This document shows, in pieces, positions 33,110 through 44,246 of a stretch of DNA of 64,000 nucleotides. Positions within the stretch are counted from its first letter, which is position 1. Every line of letters starts with the position of its first letter. Under the pieces are notes generated by a model, which worked only from the letters and a program-made list of their open reading frames with translations, searched no databases and was not told the DNA's origin. This stretch comes from Oreohelix idahoensis (taxonomy: Eukaryota; Mollusca; Gastropoda; Stylommatophora; Oreohelicidae). Position numbers and translations under genes: made by a program. The stretch spans positions 186,001-250,000 of the forward strand of contig JAMPIV010004915.1 of assembly GCA_024509875.1 (NCBI GenBank). Reading direction: 5' to 3'.

Positions 33110-33369
33110 CGAATTATCAACTTCCTGATAAAATACAAGTCACCTCTCAGCTCCCAAAGCAAAGATTCCACTACCCAAAAAGCCATGACTTAAAAATAAA
33201 AAACACGAAAAATCAAAATATCGATCGATTCAGAAAACAGAAACTTCTCTTGTACCAGATATACTCATGTCTTGCTAAACAATGTTCTCACTCTCAATTT
33301 TGGACAGTAGACTTTGCGCACTGGCATTTTGGGCCGAAACAAATTGTAAAAGGTTATTAATTAGGTGAA

Positions 33370-33445
33370 AACCTGTACAGAAATTATGTACGGCCATATA
33401 GATCTGAAAGCTGGAAAAATCTGTACAGATTACATGTAACCCATA
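33370..33445 (-). mobile_element. Possible hAT terminus relic
   Basis: In minus sense this stretch carries CTGTACAGATTTTT, a GGCCGTACA block and CTGTACAGG, the same motif set and order as the left end of the hAT element at 16531-16600. No paired terminus was found. Confidence 0.3.
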
Positions 33446-33619
33446 CTACTTGGTTAAAGGATCTTCTAGCTGAGTATTAGATTGACTATATTATGTGTGA
33501 AGAGAATGCTTCAGCTATAAACTGTCATATCAGGTCTAGTCTGGTCATTCCCTTGTGAGTGCTGCAGCTGCAACTTTTACTAGCCACCAATTTCTTTTGG
33601 ATCATATTTTTTTTTTTTG

Positions 33620-33760
33620 TCAACTCTGCCCATGATAACCTGGTTGCCTCCTCATTTTTCTCTTCTCTTGTGGATTCCAATCAAGAATATGTTTGGTTAT
33701 ACTGGTTGGTATATCCCATGTGTCCAATCAATCTCCATTTTCTTTCTGTAATATCCACTG
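33620..33760 (-). pseudogene. LINE C-terminus remnant
   Basis: The minus strand reads KWRLIGHMGYTNQ and ILDWNPQEKRK, matching the LINE tails at 44190 and 12600. It is short and degenerate. Confidence 0.65.
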
Positions 33761-33983
33761 CCTGTGTCTCATAAGCTAACCCTCATATCTAGCAGGCAGT
33801 ATCACCATTTCTAGTTCGTGGTGAAATTGTCAATGTTCTTTCTCGTTTACCTATCTGATGAGGTACATGTGGCCTTATGTGCATTCTTATGTGAACGGAT
33901 GGTTTTTCATATGACCATCTCATTGAAATCATAGAAACTGACCTGTTTTCATTTCTGTTTTTTTTGCCTGTCTTTCCCATAAT

Positions 33984-34213
33984 GGCTTCCTAACGATCCC
34001 CAGATGAGGTGGGAATTTTTTAGGCCACAAACGGCTCCTGGGTCGACCCAGCCCCAAATGGGTACCAGTGCAACTTCTGGGAAGGTTAAGGCGGCTGGCG
34101 TGATGCCGACCACATCACCCCTAGTGTGCCGACGGTCAAGATAATATGGGCCTAACACCATATTCCCAATATGCCTCAATGGGCGTGTAACGGGTCCTTT
34201 ACCTTTCCTTTTC
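33984..34213 (+). mobile_element. tRNA-derived SINE, 5'-truncated copy
   Basis: The 230-bp insert is flanked by a 13-bp duplication, TCTTTCCCATAAT, at 33971-33983 and 34214-34226. The body matches the SINE at 48682-48959, but the tRNA-like head is mostly deleted: GGCTTCCTAA is joined to CGATCCCC. Confidence 0.93.
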
Positions 34214-34271
34214 TCTTTCCCATAATCCAATACCATAATTCCCGCCGTAAGTACGTCATCGGTCACATCAT

Positions 34272-34715
34272 GCACACTGTCATTTGCGCACTTTTCTATT
34301 TTCGAGAGAGTACATTAACTTTCAGCCACAGCTAAGGGGTGCAACTGTGGTTGAAAGTTAGACAATAATTGTATTGTTTCTCTTATATGTAAAGGTAAAG
34401 GATCCCGTTATATGCCCATTGAGGCATATTGGGAATATGGTGTTAGGCCCATATTTTCTTGACCGTCGGCACACTAGAGGTGATGTGGTCAGCATCACGC
34501 TGGCCGCCTTAATCTTCCCAGAGTTGCTCTGGTACCCATTTGGGGCTGGGTCGACCCAGGAGCCGTTTGTGGCCTAAAAAAAATCCCACCTCATCTGGGG
34601 ATCGAACCATAGACCACTGCGCTAGGAAGCCAGTGCATTAACCACTATGCTACCACGGCTCCTTCTCTTATATGTACTCTCCCGAAAATAGAAAAGTTCA
34701 CGAATGACGGTGTGC
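34272..34715. mobile_element. Foldback palindrome (MITE-like) carrying a SINE
   Basis: Arms of about 43 bp at 34272-34313 and 34673-34715 are inverted repeats (core CTTTTCTATTTTCG and its complement). A second nested inverted repeat, AACTTTCAGCCACAG at 34317-34331 and its near-complement at 34345-34359, forms a hairpin around a 13-nt loop. Without the SINE the palindrome is about 160 bp. No flanking duplication was established. Confidence 0.7.
34392..34662 (-). mobile_element. tRNA-derived SINE, minus-strand copy
   Basis: A full-length reverse copy of the SINE at 48682 is flanked by a 14-bp duplication, TTCTCTTATATGTA, at 34378-34391 and 34663-34676. The tRNA-like head (complement of GGATCGAACC and of the A box) is at the right end and the AAGG-containing tail at the left. 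Confidence 0.95.
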
Positions 34716-34729
34716 TGAACAGTTTGATT

Positions 34730-35327
34730 ATGGAAAGAAGCCAACACCACAATTGATAAACAGTACATGAACTAGAGACAGTAAGGTGCGGAGATGCAGA
34801 TTAAATCAACAGACAATCAAGATACTCTTCTGTCCAGTTTCATTCGGGAAACGGATTTAACTCATCATTTTCTTAAAAATAACTTTAAAATGTAAGTTTT
34901 TGATTGTTTCTTCAAGACAAAATTTTAATTTAAAGTATTGCAGACATTATTATTGATCAAAATGATAAGATGGCTGCAAAACGAGCTGCAGATGCTTCTC
35001 AGAGGCAGTAAGTCGACCAGGGCAAGATTTTAAAAGATGCACGAACAATTAAGAGACGTTGTCATAAAAGAAATGTTAGTTATTTAGTCAATTTCCGGTC
35101 CATTAGATCATTATCACTGCTCCACATGTCATTTAGGAAGGTTTCTCCATGTCTTCATATTTAATACATCCATGTAATTTTCACTACAAATATTTAATGA
35201 TGGTCGCCTGCAATGAAATTACCACAGTAGAAATAGTACCGTCTGTAATACATGTAACATAAACAACACACTATAATTAAAAACCTGTCAATTTTGACGG
35301 GTTATTGCTAGTAAATTAATAGTTGTT
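34730..35327. other. Intronic sequence, nothing recognised
   Basis: AT-rich sequence without coding or repeat signal. Confidence 0.5.
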
Positions 35328-35465
35328 GTTGTCTGGTCCACCTTTCACATTCATACCTTCCAATGGCTATCTTGATATCTTGTCTTGGTGTTTTGTCTGT
35401 TACTTCCTTGAGTTTATCATAGAAAGTTTGTTTGATAGTATCGTCTGCATTATTCAATGACACAT
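35328..35465 (-). pseudogene. LINE endonuclease remnant
   Basis: The minus strand reads TIKQTFYDKLKEVTDK, TPRQDIKIAIG, similar to the segment before the GDFNA motif of LINE endonucleases. The motif itself is degraded. Confidence 0.5.
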
Positions 35466-35578
35466 AGCATTAGAGATGTTGATTTATCTTCTGTTTGCTT
35501 GGAATGTTGCTATTATTATTCTAGGTGAAAATTTTTTCCCATCCTATCTGAGCCTTCATACCTACACTGCTGAAAACA

Positions 35579-36493
35579 CTTGCCATGGAAACCATCTGTC
35601 AGTATGATGAAGACATTATCTATGCTTACACAGACGAATCAGCTTTCAAAGCAGTCATAAATGCTGGATATGGGGCCATAATCATCCCACCCAGTACAGA
35701 AGAACCCATCAAAATTGCAGGCCCCTGTGGTACCTGGTGCACAAACTACGAAGCCGAAGTAGTCGCCATCCAGAAAACCCTAACTAGAATTTTTGAACTC
35801 TTTGAATCAGACGAAATGGAACCAAATGATGTTGTAGTGTTCTCAGACTCGCAGGCTGCCCTCTTGGCAATAGGAAACTGGAAAACCAACTCAATCAATA
35901 CTATCCAGAAGGTCCAAGAAACATGCCACAAAATTATGAACTTGTATGGAACAGAAATATACATGCAATGGATACCTGGCCACATAAACATCACATTGAA
36001 TGAAGTTGCTGATAGACTGGCAAAGAAGGGAGCAAAAATGCCACAGATTGACCAACCATTGAATATGTTAACAGTTTAAACAAATAGTCAAAAACAACTG
36101 TAAAGAAGTTTGGCTGAACATGTGGGAACAGGCTAAAACAGGAAGAAGAATCTACATACACCAAACAACCCAAATAAGGAAGATGCTATGAACCATATCG
36201 AACGAAGATACCAAACCAAAATTTTCAGATTGAGAACAGGTCACTCTACACTAAATGGCCACAGAAACAGAATGTGTTCACAAAATATAGCAAAATGTAG
36301 ACACTGCCCAAACCCGTTGGAGACAGTAGAACACCACCTACTACAGTGCCCTGCACTTCAGGGACTGAGACGACAACTGCTACTACACAACCCATCCATA
36401 GACAACACACTGTATGGCAGCTCAGAACAGCTTATACGAACTGCGCAGTACCATATAATGGCATCAAGGTCACCAAGAGCTGACGCTCAGTGA
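35579..36493 (+). pseudogene. I-like LINE RNase H and zinc tail
   Basis: An RNase H domain shows its four acidic sites in AYTDESAF, NYEAEVVAI, VFSDSQAAL and NEVADRLAKKG, with MQWIPGHIN between. After a TAA at about 36077 and a frame change, a C-terminal zinc motif follows (CRHCPNP, then EHHLLQCP). RT is absent, so this is a 5'-truncated insertion of the same broad group as 30355-32548. Confidence 0.85.
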
Positions 36494-36734
36494 CAGTGGA
36501 TCAAAGTCAAGTCATCTGAGCCTTTGTTGCTTCTGTTGACATCATAAAGGCAACCCTTCTCTGTGTACACATGGTCTTTGTCTACATCGGTCTAAATAGA
36601 TAATGTGTCTAGGGAGTTGTTGGGAAGACAGGAATGAAAAGATAATAGTGCACGATGATTACCAAGTAATGATCAACTGGGGTAATATGAGATAAAGAAA
36701 ATAAAGTATTCACAAACATTGATTCCTTCATTAT

Positions 36735-36965
36735 CTCTTAGTATACGAGCGGCCTTTCATGACTACCATTACAGATTTTGCAATAAATAATTTATTTATA
36801 AAGATAACATAAGTGTTATATATCAAAATGTGAAGAAATGAAACCCCTATATCATGCACGTAACTAAATTGTTCAGTGGTTTTAAACATGCATTCAGCTA
36901 TAAATTTTCGCTATTGACGGGGATCGATCACCGGCCTCTCTAGAAGGCCGCTCGTATACTAAGAG
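36735..36965. mobile_element. 231-bp MITE with 22-bp perfect TIRs
   Basis: The inverted repeats at 36735-36756 and 36944-36965 match perfectly (core CTTAGTATACGAGCGGCC). The interior is AT-rich and non-coding. TA flanks at both inner ends would suit a TA-targeting transposon family, but palindromic bases around the ends make the boundary ambiguous. Confidence 0.85.
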
Positions 36966-37299
36966 TTAAAGATTAATGGTAATTCAGCACATACAATATA
37001 GGAAATTACGTAGAAAACAAAGTTGACACAAAATTGTGATGTATTATGGATAGGTCTTGTAATGAGTCACAAATGATGTCTTAGTTGGGGATGAGCTTTC
37101 AATTTGTGTTAAAATACTCCTGAGGCATGCACCTCTGACAGCAAAAGCCCAACTCCTGGCCTTCTCATGGTGCGACCTGTTTTGTTAATAGGAAAAAGTG
37201 ATGAAGTGTGAGTCTGTGGCACCCCAGTACCAGGAAGCTCTGAGTAGATGAATACCTGTAAGCCGTGGATGGCAAATCATCTAGGAGAAGGAAAAATCT
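36966..37299. other. Non-coding stretch, nothing recognised
   Basis: No coding or repeat signal was seen. Confidence 0.45.
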
Positions 37300-37540
37300 G
37301 ATTTCAAACCACCTGCAGTCTTGCAGGTAAACTGGGGAAGCCAGAGGCTAAGTAAAGCAAATCCAAATAAAATTGCTTACTGGAATCAGATTCGCTGAGC
37401 CGAGAGGCGCAAATATCGCATTCCGGCTGTGAACTATGACATGAGTGGCTTACCCAGGATTTGAACACTGGACCTTCCGTGCGACAACCCCGCCTAGCCA
37501 TGCAAGCGAATCACACTATCCGCTCTGCCATCTACGCATC
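37300..37540 (-). mobile_element. Second tRNA-derived SINE family, one copy
   Basis: In minus sense, TGGCAGAGCGGATAG (37516-37530) is a good A box and GTTCAAATCC (37457-37466) a good B box, spaced as in a tRNA with a long variable arm. The presumed acceptor strands do not pair, so it is not a working tRNA. The body extends to about 37300. No target duplication was fixed. Confidence 0.6.
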
Positions 37541-37689
37541 ATCAAAAAATGATGTGTATGACACAGCATATTTTTCACTCAAAACACAATCGAACATATT
37601 TATCGTTGAAGTGGTGTTCCATCTGAGGAGTCCCACCAGGCAGAGGGAAAGCCGGGCCCCAAGTCTCAAAGGGTCCACCCAGGGCTACT

Positions 37690-39843
37690 GATGGTCACCC
37701 TGTTCTGTCTTGGGGAGCCAGGAGACAGAAACCAGGGATAAATACTACTGGCCAAAACACCAACAAGACAAAACTTTTAAACATCCTCCAGTTGAATGCA
37801 CAAGGGGTTAAAAAATAGGCACTTACAGCAAGGCTTATTATTTATTTATGTAAAAACCAGGTTTTTAAATAAAGGTGTACCAAACCATAAGGGTAGAGAT
37901 GTATACAAAGTCCAAATCCTGACACACAACTTGCTACCAACTACAGAAATACAAATCCAAACAAGAGGACAGATGGAGGTAGCAGGAGCAAACATTGTGG
38001 TAGGCCAGGGAAATCTCAGAATAAACATTATATACTGCTCACCAGGAAAACCTATGGAATTGGCAGCAGCTGAAGTACCCAAAAATAACTTAAAGTTGGT
38101 GACTTCAACAGCCACTTGGAAAGGTGGTGATACCGAGAGATAGATGCCAGAGGAGAGGAAGTGGAAGACTGGGAAATAGAAAACAATTTGCAGTTGACCA
38201 ACCAGATAATCCAACCAACATCCTACTGAATGCGTTGGAAAACAAATACTACCTCAGACTTGGCCTTTACCCCACAAAACACGTAGAACAGTACAAGAAC
38301 AACTGGGAGGAGTAATCATAAACCAGTAAAATTGGCAGTTAATCTAGAATACACACCACCATGGCAAAAGTCTTGCCTCGCTGGAACTATAAAAAGCCAA
38401 ACTGGGATAAGTAGACACAATTTATTGTCTTTGATGAGATCATTTGCTTGCTTGCGCATTTGCACGGGACTACCCCAGGGTTCTCCACTATCACCGGTGC
38501 TGTTTAATATCTATACAGCTAAAGTAGCCACCATTCCGCCAACTGGGTTTGGACGAACATTGACTTTTGCTGATGAAATACTCATTTACAGAACTGGCTC
38601 TGACAGACAGGAAATAGTTAATAGCATACATGGGACACTACAAGAGGTGTTTAACTGATGCGAGGAAACTGGCTACAAAGTCTACCCCAACAAGGCCTGC
38701 GTAATGGGGTGCTCCTTGAACAACTCCATATTGAAAACAGATCTTCCAGACATTACTTTCAGTGGACAGAAATTAAATTGAAGGGCGTGACAAGTTGAAT
38801 TACCTCAGAATCCCGGTTATCATACAAATACCATGTTGATCTAATCATACAGAAGTGCATCAGAGGTCTGGCAGCCCTAAAAACAATGGCCATATCGCAC
38901 CTGGAACAGAGATTACTGTTTCTTCTGGATTCTCAACTAGTCATTTTAGTCATCGAGTATGGTCTGGGAATACTCACGCTGTCAATATCACAATGTGAAT
39001 AGTTGGAGCGCATTCAAAATGAAAGAATGCATGTAGTCTTGGGCTGTAATGCTGTATGCTCGATACCCCATCATGATGATATGGTACATACTTGTATTAC
39101 TGTCAGTTAGATCCAGATATGCGATGACCCAGTCAAAAGCCTGTATGCAAGTAACCACATACAAAAGGCACCCCCTGCATGGAAACATAGCTGTTATTAA
39201 GGGAGCAAGAATAAAGCGGGGGATGTCATGGATGGCACAGGCAGAGGCAGCGATTAAACAGGTGACCACAGTTGAAAATATATTCAAAGGGGAAGAGTGG
39301 AGTAAGTCAGATGAGAACTCGACTAACTACCAGCAATTCGTCATCAGCCTTGGTAGAGAGTGCAGAACTTGGACCAAAGGGAGGGCAGAGCTGGAAATTG
39401 ATGAGCTGATGAATAATCATGCTGGAGATGATGATGCCATTGCGTACACTGATAGGTCTGTAATCTGTGGTGAGAAATCAGGGTGGGGCTTCCCTGCTAG
39501 AATAAAGGGCAGAATTTTTGCTGAACGTAATGGGGCTTACATGATAATAACCTTCAGCATGAGAATGGAGGTAGAGGCAGCTACTGCAGCCTTTAGGTGG
39601 CTGTCAGAGACTTCATTTACAAGGGCAGTTATTATATCAGACTCACAATCCATGCTTCAGAAGGTGCAAAGTGGATGGCTTCGGCATGAATGGAAAACCT
39701 CCATGGAAGCCTCAAATCTTCAGGAACTGGTATGGATTTACTATCCTGGTCATGCAGGGATACGGGGCAATGAAAGAGCTGACAGACTAGCTTCAAGAGC
39801 ACTGTTGCGTGTCTTTTATATTGTGAATGTCATTATTGAGTAA
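37690..39843 (+). pseudogene. I-like LINE with EN, RT and RNase H, heavily decayed
   Basis: The endonuclease starts at about 37767 (LLNILQLNAQGVKK) and continues with INIIYCSPGKP. Most of the RT is deleted. The surviving part has GLPQGSPLSPVLFNIYTA and LTFADEILIYRTG, where the active site reads FADE instead of FADD. RNase H has AYTDRSV (Arg in place of Gly), MEVEAATA, IISDSQSM and GNERADRLA. Stops and frameshifts are frequent. The related fragment at 20215-20575 derives from the same family. Confidence 0.82.
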
Positions 39844-40490
39844 CGATGATTACTGTGGCCAAGATCACGTCTAGGGTAGAACAAGTAGACACCGCAACAA
39901 GCCAATATCGATTTGAAGCAATTGAGCCACAAAGGACGAAGTGGGCGATATACACACTGTTTATTAACAATTGACGCTGCTCCAAATTCAGTATAATAAA
40001 AGCCAGTATACCAAATGGCATAAAATATGCGGTCGTCGATATAACACTAGGCCGTCAGTTCATGTCTGGAACACTGTCCTTTTCAATTTCCACATTTTTA
40101 TTGTTCTGTCACACTCGACATTGAGAATCCATACTCCCTTTAAACGAATATAGCTAGATACACCTCACAAAAGATCTTGATGTACTATAGTGATGGAACA
40201 ACATAGGGATGTAGAATAATTATGTATTTTTCAGGAGCTCAAACACATGCGTCCATTCGCCATGACACACAAAGGTCGAAGTCCCTGCAGATGATCTGTG
40301 CCTTCTGTATTCCTAGTTTCACGTCTGCCAATCTACACCATAGAGGCATGACGTCACTTCCTGTATTAATAAATGACTCTGTATAAAATAAACAAACAAG
40401 GAGCCCTGTCGAGCTACCTAATGATATCGACACAATCGTTATGAACTTTAATCATAACAAGCACCCATAGAAGGTGCATTGGATATGGAT
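39844..40490. other. Intronic sequence, nothing recognised
   Basis: No coding or repeat signal was seen on either strand. Confidence 0.45.
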
Positions 40491-40497
40491 AAGGGAG

Positions 40498-40735
40498 AGA
40501 TACTGAGGCCAATTAATGATCGCCTATTAGAGAATCACACTGCAATCATTATCATTAAGGCTAAGATTGCTGGAATTTGGCTTCAAACGTAAGACCAGGG
40601 ATGGACATATGAGAGGATGCATCCGGCATGTATAAAACCAGTGCGTAACAGGAACAATTAGCATTCACACCCTTTGACATTTGCTGAAGGAGGCTGAACA
40701 CCTATGGGTTTGCCCAGAGTGCAATGACGTGTATT
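40498..40735. repeat. Dispersed repeat, copy B
   Basis: This copy is homologous to 21003-21245 in the same orientation, with several substitutions and small indels, and has no coding content. Confidence 0.75.
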
Positions 40736-40779
40736 CTGATGAACAATAACAATATCATTGGATGATGTTTATCTTTATC

Positions 40780-41523
40780 TTCTTGTCGACGATGTTTTGA
40801 ATGCTGCTGTTATAATTCTGGGTCCCATTGCGTGTTTTCTGTGCTTACCTAGACAGCATTAGAGCCACACATTCACTGTAGTGGGCACTTTCTTCCTCAT
40901 GTCCAGAGAACAGCGCCATTTCTCCTGTGATCAATCCCAGGATTTCTGTAATTTCACATTTCTGCTGCCACCTGTGCAGTTTTCCATTGTTCAATTAAAG
41001 TGCAAACTTTCCAGTTGCCAATTCTGGAGATTTTCCTAGCAGAAAAAGGTTAGCCCAGAGTCCTTTGGGCTTTCTCTGTGTTGTGTCAAACGGCTCCTTA
41101 CCAGAGGACCTTCTTCTGGCTTGGATGGCTGAATTGACTTATTGTTTGTTGACATTTTTGCAGTTTTAAGAATTTTCTACAGGATGGGGTTACCAGTCCC
41201 ATACCCAACCCTCCTTAGTTGGCTCTAATGACATGCATCATAGGATGCAGTGTTGCTATTCTGTGCTCCCCTGTCTGGCCACAGGAGCACACAGGTGACA
41301 TGCATCCTGCCGCTTGCATCAGTTGTTGTATCAAGTTATTTCCCACCTGCCACATGTTTCCTCCAGTATTCAGTGCCTTTTGTCCTGCTTCATTCCATCT
41401 TGTCTCCTCCATCAGTCCCAATAGTTTTATGTTGTAATATCTCATTTCTTTCGGCACTTGTGCTGTCTTTCCTATTTCTTTTACTGTTCCTACATTCCAC
41501 ATGATGATTCTAGATTTTGTCAT
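40780..41523 (-). pseudogene. Two LINE endonuclease N-termini in tandem
   Basis: Minus-strand reading gives IIMWNVGTVKEIGKTAQVP, YYNIKLLGLME, ETRWNEAGQKAL at 41523-41340. A second similar start follows at about 41060 (RIGNWKVCTL, KTAQVAAEM), with a decayed continuation to 40780. Both are 5' ends of LINE endonucleases that have lost their RTs. Sequence from 41524 to 41900 on the same strand looks like LINE 5' untranslated sequence. Confidence 0.65.
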
Positions 41524-41929
41524 TATCCACAGAAGATAATGACTGCATCATACATCTCTCTTGTGAAGATCTTCCAAACCCAGGCTGGTGCTTACGTTTC
41601 CAGTTTCTGCAACATTTTTTTTGTCTAGGCTTGAGTTGTTGGCCATAGCGCAACCACCTAGTCTGAAAGACTGGTTTTACTCTCTTTGACTGGCCTGTCC
41701 CCCATGATCATTTCATCTTGGTTGTACCTGCCAGGAGCACAAGGCTTCCGCTGACATTTTTTCATGATCTCTGAAAGCTCTTCAACTACTTCAGTGTGGA
41801 GTAAATCGAGATAGACAATTGTGACATAAGCGGTGTACATAACAACACATTTCTTTGTTTGACCGTCACAGAGAGTGTATGATGCACCATAATAACATGC
41901 ATGTCCTGTTTTTGTTGTTTCCTTGGTAG

Positions 41930-42115
41930 AACTCAACTACAAACAAGACCTACCAGATTCAGTATGATGACCCAGTTAGTCTGATGCTCAAGTACAAACT
42001 GGCAACAGACAAGGGACTCAGGGGAGTTGGTATATGGACCATTGACTATGTTGATTACTCAAACACAGCTGTTGGCAAACAAATGAGACAGTCTATGTTT
42101 GACCCTTTACCTTAG
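41930..42115 (+). CDS. CTBS: Chitobiase-like terminal exon
   Basis: The exon follows a T-rich tract and GGTAG and runs in phase 0 for 61 codons to TAG at 42113-42115. It encodes YQIQYDDPVSLMLKYKL, GLRGVGIWTIDYVDYS, then KQMRQSMF. The YDDP segment and the G-[LR]-G-[VI]-[GI]-x-W strand near the end are the last barrel elements of GH18 chitobiases, where the Trp lines the sugar site. It joins in frame to the 23226-23390 exon. Length and ending fit the known enzyme's C-terminus. Confidence 0.78.
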   Translation, partial: NSTTNKTYQIQYDDPVSLMLKYKLATDKGLRGVGIWTIDYVDYSNTAVGKQMRQSMFDPLP

Positions 42116-42142
42116 CATGATTGACTCAGAAATGAAGGTTGT

Positions 42143-42148
42143 AATAAA
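42143..42148 (+). promoter_or_regulatory. Candidate poly(A) signal of the chitobiase-like gene
   Basis: AATAAA lies 28 nt after the stop codon. A second AATAAA is at 42405-42410, so the 3' untranslated region could be about 50 or 310 nt. Confidence 0.45.
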
Positions 42149-42286
42149 AAACTATCATGTATTTTTACTTGCATTCACTGATTTGTATTGCCACAGACAA
42201 ACCAAGCATAAAAAATCTTATTAATGTAAAATACTGGCTATGTTTTTAAGTTGAACGTGATGAATACGTGTTGATCCACAAGTCAA

Positions 42287-42357
42287 CCATCTGGGATGAG
42301 TTTGACCACATCTGGGATGAGTTTGGCCACATCTGGGATGAAGTTTGGCCGCATCTG
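42287..42357. repeat. Three 21-bp repeats
   Basis: The unit CATCTGGGATGAGTTTGGCC recurs three times with a period of 21-22 bp within the possible 3' untranslated region. Confidence 0.9.
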
Positions 42358-42529
42358 CTGTTTTTTTTTTTTTGTCTCAGTTTATTTTTATACCACTGAA
42401 AGAAAATAAAATTAAATAGCTTATATATAGTTATGATCTTTTACATATTACCCATACATCCAGTAAGTTATATGTTTACATCACTTAGGGCTGAATATTA
42501 GTAGTTGGCAACAGGTCATTTGACTTTCT

Positions 42530-42690
42530 AGCAGCGCATTGATAGTGTAATGGTGAGCTTAGCTGGCTTCCAAGCAATCCATCTGGTTTCAATTTCCAGC
42601 AGAGATATGGCATATTTGTTTCTGGTTCAGTCATCTGTCTTTAAGTTTTAACACAAAGTAAAGAACATGAAAAACTGCAGTGGCTGGCTC
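42530..42690 (+). mobile_element. Possible tRNA-derived SINE relic
   Basis: TAGTGTAATGGTGAGC resembles an A box and GGTTTCAATTTCC a degraded B box about 35 nt later. The body is undefined and no target duplication was found. Confidence 0.35.
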
Positions 42691-42875
42691 TTACATAATA
42701 CAACTAAATTATTAAATCAACTTTACAGTTTTAATTAATTTATAATTTGATAAATGTGGGCTTTTGTTTTTTTTATTTTAGTTTCCAAAGTGTCTGTGTG
42801 TGTTTTTTGGTGAACATGCTCAGTGGAACGGTAATATCACCGTCATCTTTGTAGGGATCCCCTCGATGTATGAGA

Positions 42876-43712
42876 GAGTAGTAGCTATGTCAGGACTACA
42901 CATTAATGTAAAGACAAGACAGAAGAAGGAGCAATATTAGGACTACACATTAATGTGGGCAAAACAATAGTCAAGACAATAGAAGTAGCAATATCAGGAC
43001 TACATACTGCTGTAAACAAGATGGTAGAAGTAGCAATATCAGGACTACACATTAATGTGGGCAAAACAATAGTCATGACAATAGAAGTAGCAATATCAGG
43101 ACTACATACTGTTGTGAACAAGACAGAAGTAGCAAGATCAGGACTACACACCATGGTGAACAAGAAAGTAGAAGTAGCAATATCAGGACTACACACTGTT
43201 GTGAACAAGATAGTAGAAGTAGCAATATCGGGACTACACACCATTGTGAACAAGACAGTAGAAGTAGCAATATCAGGACTACACACTGTTGTCAACAAGA
43301 CAGTAGAAGTAGCAATATCGGGACTACACACCCTTGTGAACAAGACAATAGACTTGACAATATCAGGACAACACACCATTGTGAACAAGACAATAGAAGT
43401 AGCAATAATAGGATTACATATTAATGTGAACAAGACAGTAGAAGTAACAATATCAGGATTACACATCAGTGTCAACAAGGCAGTAGACGTAGCAATGTCT
43501 GGACTATACATCTGTGTGAACAAGGAAGTAGACATAGCAATGTCTGTACTACACATCAGTGTGAACAAGGCAGTAGACACAGCAATGTCAGGACTACACA
43601 TCAGTGTGAACAAGAGAGTAGATAAGACAACACAAGTAACAATGCCAGGCTTACACATCAGTGTAAACAAGACAACACAAGTAGCAATGCCAGGCTTACA
43701 CATCAGTGAAAA
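42876..43712. repeat. 45-bp minisatellite, open on both strands
   Basis: About 18 units read GCAATATCAGGACTACACAC followed by TGTTGTGAACAAGACAGTAG and AAGTA. A 45-bp period equals 15 codons, so the plus strand stays open for 255 codons (repeating VEVAISGLHTVVNKT) and the minus strand for over 250. Units drift toward the ends. The open frames are a consequence of the period. No start context, domain or neighbouring exon supports a protein. Confidence 0.93.
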
Positions 43713-43724
43713 CACACGATGAGA

Positions 43725-44246
43725 GGTCACAGCAATTGGGTCTGAAAATACACAGGGAAAAGACAAAGATAATGAGAATAAATGCAGGTAATGATAACAG
43801 GGTTGAACTTGAAGAAGCACCAATACAAGATGTAGAATCGTACACATATCTTGGCAGCAATATAGACAAAGCTGGAGGGACAGACAGTGATATCAAAATA
43901 AGAATACAAAAAGCAAGAGGAGCTTTCATTGCATTGGGAAATATATGGAGATCAAGAGAAATCGGATCCAACACGAAAATAAGAATCTTCAATTCAAATG
44001 TGCAGTCAGTCCTATTGTATGGCTCTGAGACATGGAGAACAACAAAGACAACTACCAAAAAGCTACAGACTTTCATAAATGGGTGCTTGCGTAGAATAGA
44101 GGGATTAAAATGGTATGACAAGGTTACCAACATGGAACTGATGACAAGAACCAGACAAGTGCCAATAGAACAAGAGATGAGAAGAAGACGATGGCGATGG
44201 ATAGGACACACACTGAGGAAACCTTTGGGAGTGGAGGGTTATGAAT
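43725..44246 (+). pseudogene. 5'-truncated LINE RT C-terminal part
   Basis: A 174-codon open region begins QQLGLKIHREKTKIMRIN and continues with YTYLGSNIDKAGG, FNSNVQSVLLYGSETW, LRRIEGLKWYDK and RRRWRWIGHTLRKP. This is the RT thumb and C-terminus of the same LINE family as 50062-50910. It starts abruptly at the minisatellite edge and stops before the usual GKRKRGRP basic motif. 44247-44389 holds decayed tail. Confidence 0.85.

Noticed and set aside
37457..37530. Functional tRNA gene
   Set aside because: A and B boxes are good but the acceptor strands do not pair and a SINE-like body follows.
42903..43847. 314-codon minus-strand protein
   Set aside because: It results from the 45-bp period, which is a multiple of three, and continues into unrelated flanking DNA.
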